Below, in pieces: positions 47,893 through 56,577 of a stretch of 64,000 nt of DNA. Source of the stretch: DATFXM01 sp035315885 (GTDB lineage Bacteria; Acidobacteriota; Blastocatellia; UBA7656); contig DATFXM010000101.1 in the NCBI GenBank assembly GCA_035315885.1, positions 1 to 64,000 of the forward strand. Reading direction: 5' to 3'. The translations under genes were made by a program, and so were the position numbers. The notes beneath the pieces are model-generated. The model was not told the origin of the DNA. It ran no database searches and saw nothing but the letters and a program-made list of their open reading frames with translations. Each line of letters starts with the position of its first letter. The first letter of the stretch is position 1.

Positions 47893-49174
47893 CCCTCATC
47901 AAGACCTTCCGCAACGTGTTCCAACTCCGAAGGGCCGGAGAGTTATTAGAGCGCGTGAAACGCCCGCGCGCTAACGCCTTTCGTGCCTCAATGTCGGCCG
48001 GTAACTCCAGCAGCAGACGATAAGCCGTCACGTCGTCGCTCGAGAACGAGTGCACACAACCCCAAAGATACAAGCGAAACCGGCGATACAAACGCTCTCC
48101 CCATCGGGCAATTACCTCGTCGCGATGGCGCTCCAGGTTCTCCGCCCAGTGCCTCGTGGTCAACAGATAATTCTGCCGGTCATTACGCGCATAGATCAGC
48201 TCGAACGGCGATGACGCTACCGCATCGAGATAGTCGGTGAGCTTCATCGGTGTCGTATTCCCCGGCCAGATATGGGTCAGAACGAAGGATGAGAACGGGT
48301 ACTTATTGCGAGAAGCGCAGGCGTCCAAAAAGACTCTTCCGCCCGGCTTCAGCAGCCTCTCGTACTGCGCTATCGTAGCGGAGTAGTCAGGCAGATGCTC
48401 GGTTACTCCGAGATTCACAATCGCATCGAAGCGTTCACTCGATTTGTATTCGAGAAAATGCTCGCGAACAACTCGGCACGGTAGACCCTCTCGTGCAATC
48501 AACTGGTTTACGTAGTTCTCCGATTCGGCAGAGATAGTCAGTGAAGTGACCTGAATTCCTTGCCTGCCCGCGTATTGGGTGAACGCACCCCATCCGGCGC
48601 CGATGTCCAGAACGCGCCAACCAGGCTTGATCCCACAAGCCTCGATCGCGGTGCTCAGCTTGCGGCGGATGGCTAGGTGAAGAGGCTCTTCATCATCTTC
48701 GAAGTAGCCGTGCGAATAACAGCGATGCTCCTTATCCAAGAAGAGCAGGTAGAAAAGCGATTCACTGTCGTAGTGCTCGTGTATCCATTGCTTGTCGCGA
48801 TCCACCTGCCCGAAGAACAGCCGCTGCCCATATACCGACCAGAGACAGAAGAGCGGATGGCGGTCCGTAAGGCTGCGTCGAAGATCAAACGCCGCCATCA
48901 AGTCGCCCTCGATCGTGATATCGCCGTCAAGGAAGGCTTCTCCAATTCGCTTTTCATCCATCGAACCGAGCGCAGACAAGCCTCGCCGGTTGTGAATCGT
49001 GACTTTGAAGCTGACATCACCGCTCCCTATTCGCATTTGCTCGCCCAGCAGATCCAAATCGAAAGCCTTCTGGGGAGGCAACGCATCTTCAAGGGACTTC
49101 AAAATGCGCTTAAGGCGGGAAGACGTCCGGTGAGGGCTAGCGTGCACAGTAGTACTCAGCTCAATATTCTGCAT
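47888..49174 (-). CDS. cfa: Cyclopropane-fatty-acyl-phospholipid synthase family
   Basis: The 428-residue protein has an N-terminal region typical of the family (RIGEAFLDGDITIEGDLMAAFDL, DRDKQWIHEHYD, FYLLFLDKEHRCYSHGYF), the SAM-binding motif VLDIGAGWGAFTQYAG at about residue 190, and the C-terminal LLTTRHWAENLERHRDEV. It transfers a methylene group from SAM to double bonds of membrane phospholipid chains. A SAM-dependent relative acting on other fatty acids is also possible. The last codons run into a family B repeat. Confidence 0.9.
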   Translation of the reverse strand: MQNIELSTTVHASPHRTSSRLKRILKSLEDALPPQKAFDLDLLGEQMRIGSGDVSFKVTIHNRRGLSALGSMDEKRIGEAFLDGDITIEGDLMAAFDLRRSLTDRHPLFCLWSVYGQRLFFGQVDRDKQWIHEHYDSESLFYLLFLDKEHRCYSHGYFEDDEEPLHLAIRRKLSTAIEACGIKPGWRVLDIGAGWGAFTQYAGRQGIQVTSLTISAESENYVNQLIAREGLPCRVVREHFLEYKSSERFDAIVNLGVTEHLPDYSATIAQYERLLKPGGRVFLDACASRNKYPFSSFVLTHIWPGNTTPMKLTDYLDAVASSPFELIYARNDRQNYLLTTRHWAENLERHRDEVIARWGERLYRRFRLYLWGCVHSFSSDDVTAYRLLLELPADIEARKALARGRFTRSNNSPALRSWNTLRKVLMRG

Positions 49175-49277
49175 GTGGGTCTCCTGTTAGCTGGGTAAGA
49201 ATGGTTGAACGTTTTTCTCTCGTCGTTTCTCTCGACGCTTTCTCTTGATTGGTTGGCAACGACGGGCCCCTTAAGAG

Positions 49278-50312
49278 CTAAACCTGTCTGGCGAGCCATC
49301 TCATAACTTGGTGCTCGAGGCCTGGTGGAGCCTGCTCGCCGAGACTCAGGTTCCGCGGAAAGTAAACGTGCCCACCTCCGTCCAGCCAGGTGACCGAGAG
49401 CGCGGCTGAAGCGCCAACGAGTGCGGGCATTACCGTGTCAGGCGGCACGAGGGGATCCTGCCGGCTCGCAACTACGAGCGAGGGGATGCGCAGCCCGGAC
49501 AACCTCGGTGCGACGCTCTCCCTCTCGTAATAGTCTTGTACGCTCTTGAAGCCGAAGCGCTCGACCACAGTCAGGGAGTCCCGCTCACGGCACGAACGCG
49601 CGCGTGACACTACCGCGGCGGGCACACGTACGCGTCCCCGTGCGGCGGTGACATTGTACGCCTTATTCAGGCCTCGAAAGATGTAACGACGGTATGCCGA
49701 TCGCGCCGGTCGGTCGAATGCGGCCGTTGCGCTGTCCAGGTTCAGCGGCGGGCAAATGGCTGCGACCGCGCGCAACCTTGCATCGGCATGCTCGATAGCC
49801 GCCCGCAGTACGATGTGGCCGCCGACTGAGTAGCCGAACAGCAAAACGTTGCGGTACCTGGCCAGCTCAGGAGCGCCGAGGGCCGCCCACAAGTCTTGAG
49901 TGATGCCACCGTGAAGGATGTCTTCGCCGGAGTAGTCCGCACCACGGAGCGACAATCGCAACGAAGAGAACCCGGCCTGCCTGGCGGCTCGAGCGGCGCT
50001 CAGGCAGTAGGGACTGGTAGCGTTGCCTGACAGGCCGTGCACGATCAGCACGATCGTATCGGACTCGGCGATTTCGGTTAGAAATCCAGTAAGTCGCACT
50101 GGTCCCTGAACGGGATCTTTGAGCACTGTTGCAAAAGGGCGGCACCGCTCCGGCGCTTGCTGAAGCGATGTCACTAGCGCTGGCACAATTGTCCACAGAT
50201 GGCCGGCTACTGAGCTGATTCGGCGACGTGCCCGGTGCCTGAAATGAGTGGCATGGCGTTCGCCGTTCGGGGTGCTGCCTGGTCGTATCTCTATTACCGG
50301 CTTTGTTTTCAT
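49278..50312 (-). CDS. Alpha/beta hydrolase, YheT-like
   Basis: The 344-residue protein resembles the YheT/EMB8 group: VLIVHGLSGNATSPY with the oxyanion-hole HG, GYSVGGHIVLRAAIEH with the nucleophile, SLRLSLRGADYSGED, and the closing acid and histidine (ASRQDPLVPP, DGGGHVYF). The substrate is unknown. I chose the ATG at 50312 because homology starts there; an ATG at 50345 (MFSRA) and the frame up to 50408 are less likely, and none has a strong ribosome site. Confidence 0.82.
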   Translation of the reverse strand: MKTKPVIEIRPGSTPNGERHATHFRHRARRRISSVAGHLWTIVPALVTSLQQAPERCRPFATVLKDPVQGPVRLTGFLTEIAESDTIVLIVHGLSGNATSPYCLSAARAARQAGFSSLRLSLRGADYSGEDILHGGITQDLWAALGAPELARYRNVLLFGYSVGGHIVLRAAIEHADARLRAVAAICPPLNLDSATAAFDRPARSAYRRYIFRGLNKAYNVTAARGRVRVPAAVVSRARSCRERDSLTVVERFGFKSVQDYYERESVAPRLSGLRIPSLVVASRQDPLVPPDTVMPALVGASAALSVTWLDGGGHVYFPRNLSLGEQAPPGLEHQVMRWLARQV

Positions 50313-50395
50313 TTCGATTGATTGTGGCGAAGCGCGGGAAAACATCACATCTGAGAGAAATTTCAATTTGAAATTTGGTAAGTGGTCGCGGCAGG

Positions 50396-50560
50396 AGTCG
50401 GCAGGCAAGAAGGAGACGCTGGGAGGAGAGACGGGGGGACGCGGGGAGGAGGACGCGCAGATGCGGGGCTGAACGACTAGAAGACACGGCGCTACCTACA
50501 CCGCGTCACTCCTCTCCGCGTCCCCGCGTCTCCGCGCTCCTCCTCCCCGCGGTTAAGAGA
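50396..50560. repeat. Family B long inverted repeat
   Basis: The left arm GGAGGAGAGACGGGGGGACGCGGGGAGGAGGACGCGC and the right arm CCTCTCCGCGTCCCCGCGTCTCCGCGCTCCTCCTCCCCGC are complementary and flank about 50 bp (GATGCGGGGC...CTACACCGC). It lies between the YheT-like gene and the end of the CocE gene. Confidence 0.8.
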
Positions 50561-50563
50561 ACG

Positions 50564-52414
50564 TTACTGCCTTGGAGGTTCAGTCAAGGGCATCGAAATA
50601 TACGAGGCGTTTCGACCGGATCTGTAGATTCGTTGCGTAGCCGCCTGAAAGTCTGATTCTTTCGCCTCAAAGATATTTTGAACGTAGCGTTGAGGGTTTC
50701 GATCAATAACCGGAAACCATGTGCTCTGTACCTGAACCATGATCCGGTGACCTTTCAGGAATACGTGGTCGTTTGCCGGGAATGCGATCTGGTAGTGTTC
50801 GATTGCGTTCGGAGCAACCGCCTCGGGCTTTTCGAGGCTGTTTCGATAACGTCCACGCAGCACGTCACCTGCGATCATAAGCTGAAAGCCGCTCATCTTT
50901 GGATCCGCCGCATACTTTTCGGGATAGACGTCGATGACCTTCACTATCCAATCGCTGTCGGTGCCGCTCGTCGAGGCGAACAGATGCGCGACAACCTTTC
51001 CCGACACCACAACGTCATCGGCCAACACGTCGGTAGACCACGTAAGCACGTCGGGCCGATGATCCACGAACCGTTGATCCTCGACCAGCCAGGTCGTCCA
51101 GCCTGACCGCACGTCGATCGGACGCGGCCGGTACGGCACCGGGTTTGCAGGATCTGAAACGTAGCTGTCGAATTCGTCCTTTGCGCCAGCCTTCGGTGTG
51201 TCAAACGACAGCTTTCCGCCGGGTTGAAAGTATAAGGGACGGGTGGTGGCCTTGCTGGTTGGAGGCCACGAATCGTGACGTACCCACTGATTGACACCCG
51301 TTCTGAAGGTGAGAGCTTCCGGAAAGTCGGGACTGCCTTTACCCTTCAGGTGATAAGCGAAGAACTTTGCCAGAACTTCGCGTCTGTAAAAGGCCGCGGT
51401 CGCGCTGCCGAAGTCTATGCGGCCGAGCTTTTGTCCGTCGCCTCTCGACCAACCTCCGTGATTCCACGGACCGACCACGAGAAAGTTTTTGTGAGCCGAA
51501 TCGTGCCGCTCGAGGAGCTCATAGATCTTGATTGGACCGTAGAAGTCTTCCTGGTCCCACCAGCCGGCTACGTTGAGCATCGGCACCGTAACGCGGTTCA
51601 GCCACGGCGCAAATGCCTGGCGTTTCCAAAACGCGTCGTAGTCCGGATGACTGACGAAGTCGTTCCACGTCGGAAGCTTGTTATGAAAGTATTTGCTGTT
51701 CGCGTTTCCGAGCGCCCCAAGCTGCAAATACCATTCGTACGCGTCGAATCGATCTACGATCGTGGTGGGGTCGGTGATCTCCTTCGATGACTCCATCATG
51801 TACGAGTACTCCAATCCGTAGCTCAAACGGAACGCCCCGTTGTGATGGAAGTCGTCGCCTATCCACATATCCGCCGGAGAGGCCTGCTCGACCGCGGCTT
51901 TCAAAGCCGGATGCGGGTCCAGCGCACCCATGACCGTAAGCCATGCACCGTAGCTCGTCCCCGCCATTCCGACGCGACCATTGTTGTTTGGAATATTCTT
52001 CAGCAGCCACTCGATCGAGTCGTATGTGTCGGTACTTTCATCGATGGCACCGGTATCTTTTGGATCGCGCGGTTGGCGCAGCATTACGAACTGCCCTTCG
52101 GATTTGAACCGCCCTCTGATGTCTTGCAGGACGAAGATGTAGCCATCGGCGGCCAGCTCGGGAACGGAAGCCGCCATTCGCGCTGCGTTCAGATTGCCAA
52201 TCCCGTAAGGAGTCCTCAGCAACAGAATGGGCAATGGCTCGGACGCCTGTGCGGGCGCGTATACCTGACTGTAAAGGCTCACACCGTCGCGCATCTTTAT
52301 CATGTGTTCGCTGGCGGTGAGCGAGACGGCCGACTGTTGAGCTTGCGAGGGCGCGGTCGTAACAAGGCACGCCAGCAAGCAAAGCGGTGTAACCAGTTTG
52401 ACTATGCGAGTCAT
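50564..52414 (-). CDS. CocE/NonD family hydrolase (S15-like), secreted
   Basis: The 616-residue protein has a signal peptide (MTRIVKLVTPLCLLACLVTTAPSQA), the S15 start KMRDGVSLYSQVYAP, the nucleophile GMAGTSYGAW near residue 155, the acid region GWWDQEDFYG, the histidine GPWNHGGW, and the C-terminal jelly-roll domain (VAHLFASTSGTDSDWIVKVIDVYPEKY, KGHRIMVQVQSTWFPVIDRNPQ). It cleaves ester or amide bonds outside the cytoplasm. It lies 12 bp after the tricorn-like protease gene, so the two probably share an operon for peptide use. Confidence 0.93.
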   Translation of the reverse strand: MTRIVKLVTPLCLLACLVTTAPSQAQQSAVSLTASEHMIKMRDGVSLYSQVYAPAQASEPLPILLLRTPYGIGNLNAARMAASVPELAADGYIFVLQDIRGRFKSEGQFVMLRQPRDPKDTGAIDESTDTYDSIEWLLKNIPNNNGRVGMAGTSYGAWLTVMGALDPHPALKAAVEQASPADMWIGDDFHHNGAFRLSYGLEYSYMMESSKEITDPTTIVDRFDAYEWYLQLGALGNANSKYFHNKLPTWNDFVSHPDYDAFWKRQAFAPWLNRVTVPMLNVAGWWDQEDFYGPIKIYELLERHDSAHKNFLVVGPWNHGGWSRGDGQKLGRIDFGSATAAFYRREVLAKFFAYHLKGKGSPDFPEALTFRTGVNQWVRHDSWPPTSKATTRPLYFQPGGKLSFDTPKAGAKDEFDSYVSDPANPVPYRPRPIDVRSGWTTWLVEDQRFVDHRPDVLTWSTDVLADDVVVSGKVVAHLFASTSGTDSDWIVKVIDVYPEKYAADPKMSGFQLMIAGDVLRGRYRNSLEKPEAVAPNAIEHYQIAFPANDHVFLKGHRIMVQVQSTWFPVIDRNPQRYVQNIFEAKESDFQAATQRIYRSGRNASYISMPLTEPPRQ

Positions 52415-52426
52415 GATTTCCCGTCC

Positions 52427-55400
52427 TTAGTCTTTCGACACTCGATCGATTGGCGCCGGTCTGGGCACGCGATGAACCGGATTCTTTTCTAGAAGCTTCA
52501 TCGCCTCCTGGATCGCGCGTTCGAGTTGTGGATCGCGACCCTTGATGACCTCGGCTGGAGTGTACTCCACTTCAACATCGGGCGCGACGCCTTCGTTTTC
52601 AACTGCCCACCTTCCGGACAAATCATAGAATGCGAGGCACGGCGCGGTAATCCCGCCTCCATCGATTGTCGAAGGAATACCGAGTGTGCCCACGAGGCCG
52701 CCCCAGGTGCGTTTGCCAACGAGCGGTCCCATCTTCCGTAACTTGAAATAGTACGGCAACGCGTCGCCTCCCGAACCCGCCGACTCGTTGATGATCATCA
52801 CCTTCGCGCCGTAGATTCCAGCGGTCGGCGATGTAGAAGGTTTCCCGTCACGCAAAGCGAAATACCCGAGCAGCTTGCGATCCAGCTCATTCACGATGTA
52901 ATCGGCTACCATGCCGCCCTGGTTGTAGCGCTCGTCAATTACCGCGCCGTCTTTCTGCTGCTGCGAGTAGTAGTAGCGTGTGAAATACGAATAGCCCGCT
53001 CCGCCGGTATTTGGCAGCCAAACATACGCAAGCCGGCCACCCGACAACTCGTCGACTCGGCGACGATTTGCTTCGATCCATGCACGCGTCCGCAGTCCCT
53101 GATCGCTAGCCACCGGGACGACGGTGATGACACGAGACCCGTCAAGTGACGGCTCCTTGTTTACTCGAAGCAGGGTCTGCCTACCTGCAGTTCCTTCGAA
53201 CGCGCTATAGAGGTTTGCAGGCGGAACCAGCGGACGACCGTTCACTTCCAGAATGTAGTCGCCTTCCGACACTTGAATGCCCGGCGCACTCAGAGGCGCC
53301 TGCAGTTCAGGATTCCAGTTCTCACCGGTATAGATCCGTTTAATACGATAGCGGCCGTTCTCGATCGCAATGTCCGCACCCAGCAGGCCGACCGAGACTG
53401 GTTCCTCGCCGGGAACATCTCCGCTTCCAGTCAGGTATGAATGTCCTACCGTCAGCTCACCGCCGACGGTGGCGATCAGGTACGCGAGGTCCGAACGATG
53501 CTGAACGTACGATAGAAGCGGACGATACTTCTCGTATATCGCTGACCAGTCCGCGCCGTGCATCTTGGCGTCGTAGAAGAACTCGCGCTCAATGCGCCAG
53601 GTCTCGCGAAAGATCTGCGTCCACTCAGCCCGCGGATCGATCAGTGCTTCGATCTGTGCGACGTTTATCGCGCCGTCTCCTATCTTCGCCGGGCGCTCGG
53701 TCGGCACGATGCCCCATCGGCTTCCACCTCCTGCAGCCTGGTACATCAGCTTCTTTCGATCATGGGATAACGTATATGAGCGGATGCCTTCGAGAAACGT
53801 CACCGCAGCTCGTTCCTTGAGCTGATATTTTTGCAAGCGAACGGAGGGAGGAGTGCCGCCGCTCGCGGGTACCGATTCAGCGTAGAAGATCGCTCCCGCC
53901 GGTCCGGCTGCGAGATTGCTGTAGTCTCCCGGCGCGACTTTCAACGCAAGTATTCGCTGATTGATTCCGGCGAAATCTATTCGAACTGCGGGCGGCCCGG
54001 CAGGCCCGTCTCCCTTTGCGCGAGGCGCGCCGCTTTCGTCCTGATGAGGCTCTTCTCCCGGTTCAGGCAACAGCGGGGACGGATCAGTCGCGCTGAGTAC
54101 AGCGACGTAGATCGCGCGACGCACCGGCCGGTCCAGTGAGCTCATTTCAAGCCATCCGCTTCGAGGACCGTAGTCCGTGCTCGCGAGGAAGTACAAATAT
54201 TTGCCGCCCGAATCAAATGCAGGAGAAATCGCGTCGGACATTCCATCGGTGAGCTGAAATGCTTTCCGGTCGGTCATCGAATAGATGAATACCGCGCGCA
54301 TGTGGCTGTCGAGCACCTTCGAATAGGCGAGCCACTTGGAATCAGCGGACCAGACCGCGTCCGGCTGATGCGGCGGATCGTAGTACGCGTCAGTATCAAC
54401 CTTGGTCGTGCTTTGGCTTGCAATCTCCAGTGTCCAGAGATTCAAGTGGTTGTCCTGAAACAAAAGCTGTTTCCCGTCAGGTGACCAGGACAACGATGAA
54501 AAGAAAGACGCGGAAGGCAGCGCCAGCGCACGAGGCCTGGCGACACCAGTCGAGTCGCCGATCATCAGTTGGTATTCGCCGCTCGCGTCGGAGAACCAGG
54601 CGATCTGCGAACCATCTGGAGACCAGGCGGGTTCGCGGTCGTGAGCGTTCGAGCTTTGCGTCAGGTTTCGGTAGTCGCCCTTTTCAGCAGGAACTGTGAA
54701 GATGTCGCCGCGAGCTTCAAACACCGCGCGGACTCCGGTGGGAGACAGCGCCGCGTTTCGAATCATCGGTGCTACTTTCTTGAACTGAGGACGCGCCCAT
54801 GGGAAGTCGCCGCTGACCTCGACAGTGAGGCGTCGCGGCTGTCCCGATTTGGCTTCCAGCAGGTAGAGGTATCCGGCCTGCTCGTAGACGACCGCGTCGC
54901 TGCCTGCTGACGCGCTCTTGATATCGTAGTCATTATAGCGAGTGATCTGCGCTACCGACTTTGTGTCGGCGCGGTATGCGTAGAGATTCACCGTGTGGTC
55001 TCGGTCCGAAAGAAAGTAAACGGTGTTGCCGACCCACATCGGATCCGTGTCGTTGCTGTCGGTCCACGGAAGAACCTCGACCGAGTAATCGGTGAGGTTC
55101 ATGACGCGAATCGGGTGAGTCCGGCCGCCGCGATAGTGTCTCCACTGGCTGGCCTGGTTTTCTGACCACGCAGGGAACATCGCGACCGAGAACTCCTCAA
55201 ACGCGACTCGCTTTCCGTCCGGCGAGAAGACTCCGGTATATGCGCGGGGCATCGGCAGAGCCTCTGGAATTCCGCCGTCTATGCCTATCGACCACAGCCG
55301 AAAATGAGCGTGAGGCGCGCTGTCGCGATCCGAGGCAAAGATCACGCGCCGGCCGTCCGGGGTCCATCCGCGCACGACGTCGATGCCGGGATGGTAGGTC

Positions 55401-55708
55401 AATCTCTTCGGATCTCCCCCGGCCACCGGCACCACGTAGACGTCGGTGTTGCCGGCTACGGTGGCGCTAAAGGCAAGCTGGCTTCCGTCTGGCGAAAAGT
55501 GGGGGTCGGCCTCCACTCCCGGAGTTGACGTTAGTCGCCGTGCCTGGCCGCCGCTGCGTGACACGACCCACAAGTCGGCGCCATATTCAAAGGCAACAAG
55601 GTCACGGCTCACGGTCGGTTGTCGAAGCAGCCTCGTGCCCTGCGAAAAGCCTGCGACAGACGCGATGAATATGATTGCGGAAGCCAAAAACAGCCGAGAT
55701 AAGTTCAT
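52427..55708 (-). CDS. Tricorn-like S41 family protease, exported
   Basis: The 1093-residue protein has a signal peptide (MNLSRLFLASAIIFIASVAGFSQ), then two beta-propellers built from PD40-type repeats (ADPHFSPDGSQLAFSA, REPAWSPDGSQIAWFSD, FFSSLSWSPDGKQLLFQ), the tricorn core (REFFYDAKMHGADWSAIYEKY with the catalytic histidine), a PDZ domain around residues 770-860 (GDYILEVNGRPL), and the C2 domain with NESAGSGGD, whose Ser is the nucleophile. It degrades peptides to small fragments. GAGG supports the start at 55708; upstream residues to 55747 are not needed. Confidence 0.93.
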   Translation of the reverse strand: MNLSRLFLASAIIFIASVAGFSQGTRLLRQPTVSRDLVAFEYGADLWVVSRSGGQARRLTSTPGVEADPHFSPDGSQLAFSATVAGNTDVYVVPVAGGDPKRLTYHPGIDVVRGWTPDGRRVIFASDRDSAPHAHFRLWSIGIDGGIPEALPMPRAYTGVFSPDGKRVAFEEFSVAMFPAWSENQASQWRHYRGGRTHPIRVMNLTDYSVEVLPWTDSNDTDPMWVGNTVYFLSDRDHTVNLYAYRADTKSVAQITRYNDYDIKSASAGSDAVVYEQAGYLYLLEAKSGQPRRLTVEVSGDFPWARPQFKKVAPMIRNAALSPTGVRAVFEARGDIFTVPAEKGDYRNLTQSSNAHDREPAWSPDGSQIAWFSDASGEYQLMIGDSTGVARPRALALPSASFFSSLSWSPDGKQLLFQDNHLNLWTLEIASQSTTKVDTDAYYDPPHQPDAVWSADSKWLAYSKVLDSHMRAVFIYSMTDRKAFQLTDGMSDAISPAFDSGGKYLYFLASTDYGPRSGWLEMSSLDRPVRRAIYVAVLSATDPSPLLPEPGEEPHQDESGAPRAKGDGPAGPPAVRIDFAGINQRILALKVAPGDYSNLAAGPAGAIFYAESVPASGGTPPSVRLQKYQLKERAAVTFLEGIRSYTLSHDRKKLMYQAAGGGSRWGIVPTERPAKIGDGAINVAQIEALIDPRAEWTQIFRETWRIEREFFYDAKMHGADWSAIYEKYRPLLSYVQHRSDLAYLIATVGGELTVGHSYLTGSGDVPGEEPVSVGLLGADIAIENGRYRIKRIYTGENWNPELQAPLSAPGIQVSEGDYILEVNGRPLVPPANLYSAFEGTAGRQTLLRVNKEPSLDGSRVITVVPVASDQGLRTRAWIEANRRRVDELSGGRLAYVWLPNTGGAGYSYFTRYYYSQQQKDGAVIDERYNQGGMVADYIVNELDRKLLGYFALRDGKPSTSPTAGIYGAKVMIINESAGSGGDALPYYFKLRKMGPLVGKRTWGGLVGTLGIPSTIDGGGITAPCLAFYDLSGRWAVENEGVAPDVEVEYTPAEVIKGRDPQLERAIQEAMKLLEKNPVHRVPRPAPIDRVSKD

Positions 55709-55824
55709 TCGTTTTTCCTCTTCTAAACTTTTCTGGACGCCAATCATTCCTTTGCTGCGGGGCGGTTGCTACGTGGCGTCGTTGTGTTGAAACCGTAGTC
55801 CCTGATCGCAGTCGCCGGTCGCCC

Positions 55825-56556
55825 TTATCGCTTCACATCAGCCGGAAGCGTGGTGGTGACGGCTCCCTTCTCGTCGAGAAACTCGAGACGGGCCTTTCCC
55901 TGAGCGTCCACCATAAGCTGCGCTCGCGGCCGTCCTTGTGGATCCGAAAGCACAAGAACCGCGGCTTTCTCTCTGTTTTTTCCGATAAACACTCGTTGCG
56001 CGACTCCGGCAGTATCGCGAAACTTCTGCAGCGCCCGTGTCTTTCCGGGACCGTCGGGCATCTTTTGAATGGATTGCAGCTTCTCCACCATCTCACCGAT
56101 CGGAGTGTCAGGCCTGTCCCAAACATTCAAGCCCGCGACGCGACGGCCGTCTCCTTCGTTGTAAGTGATTCCGATTGTCTGGTCCTGATTGAATTGGTCG
56201 AACAGGAGCCCTGCGCCGGCTCGCCGCGAGCCGTCCTTCTCCTGTCCGCTATATGAGAGACCGCCGCATTCATCGCCCTTGTCGTTGTAGAAGATCATGC
56301 CCGCCGTCTTGCCACCCTGGCGAAGCGGGTACGTTTTGCCGTCAATGATCGGGTCTGGAAATCTGTCTTTATTTGAGATGACCAGCTTCAACTTGCCGTC
56401 TTTTTCGACGACATTGATTCGCTCGACATCTATCTCTTCGAACTTCTTTTGGTCGGCCCGGCCGATCGATGAAAACGCCACAACTCCAAGCAGCAAGGTT
56501 ATGATGATTGAATAGGTCTTCAGGAACCGAACGTCTCGTTGAAGTTTTGTCTCCAT
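55825..56556 (-). CDS. Unknown exported or membrane-anchored protein
   Basis: The 243-residue product has one hydrophobic N-terminal segment (TYSIIITLLLGVVAFSSIG) that is a signal or anchor, then a beta-rich domain (EEIDVERINVVEKDGKLKLVISNKDRFPDP, GMIFYNDKGDECGGLSYSG, AGAGLLFDQFNQDQTIGITYNEG) and the repeated ending AAVLVLSDPQGRPRAQLMVDAQGKARLEFLDEKGAV. I do not recognise a family. It lies 117 bp upstream of the tricorn-like gene and 21 bp after the esterase stop, so it may be the second gene of a four-gene operon. Confidence 0.75.
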   Translation of the reverse strand: METKLQRDVRFLKTYSIIITLLLGVVAFSSIGRADQKKFEEIDVERINVVEKDGKLKLVISNKDRFPDPIIDGKTYPLRQGGKTAGMIFYNDKGDECGGLSYSGQEKDGSRRAGAGLLFDQFNQDQTIGITYNEGDGRRVAGLNVWDRPDTPIGEMVEKLQSIQKMPDGPGKTRALQKFRDTAGVAQRVFIGKNREKAAVLVLSDPQGRPRAQLMVDAQGKARLEFLDEKGAVTTTLPADVKR

Positions 56557-56577
56557 GAACGAGCCTCCAGGATTCGA

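Noticed and set aside
47652..47949. Two overlapping reading frames on opposite strands
   Set aside because: They lie in a GC-rich family B inverted repeat, where both strands stay open by composition.
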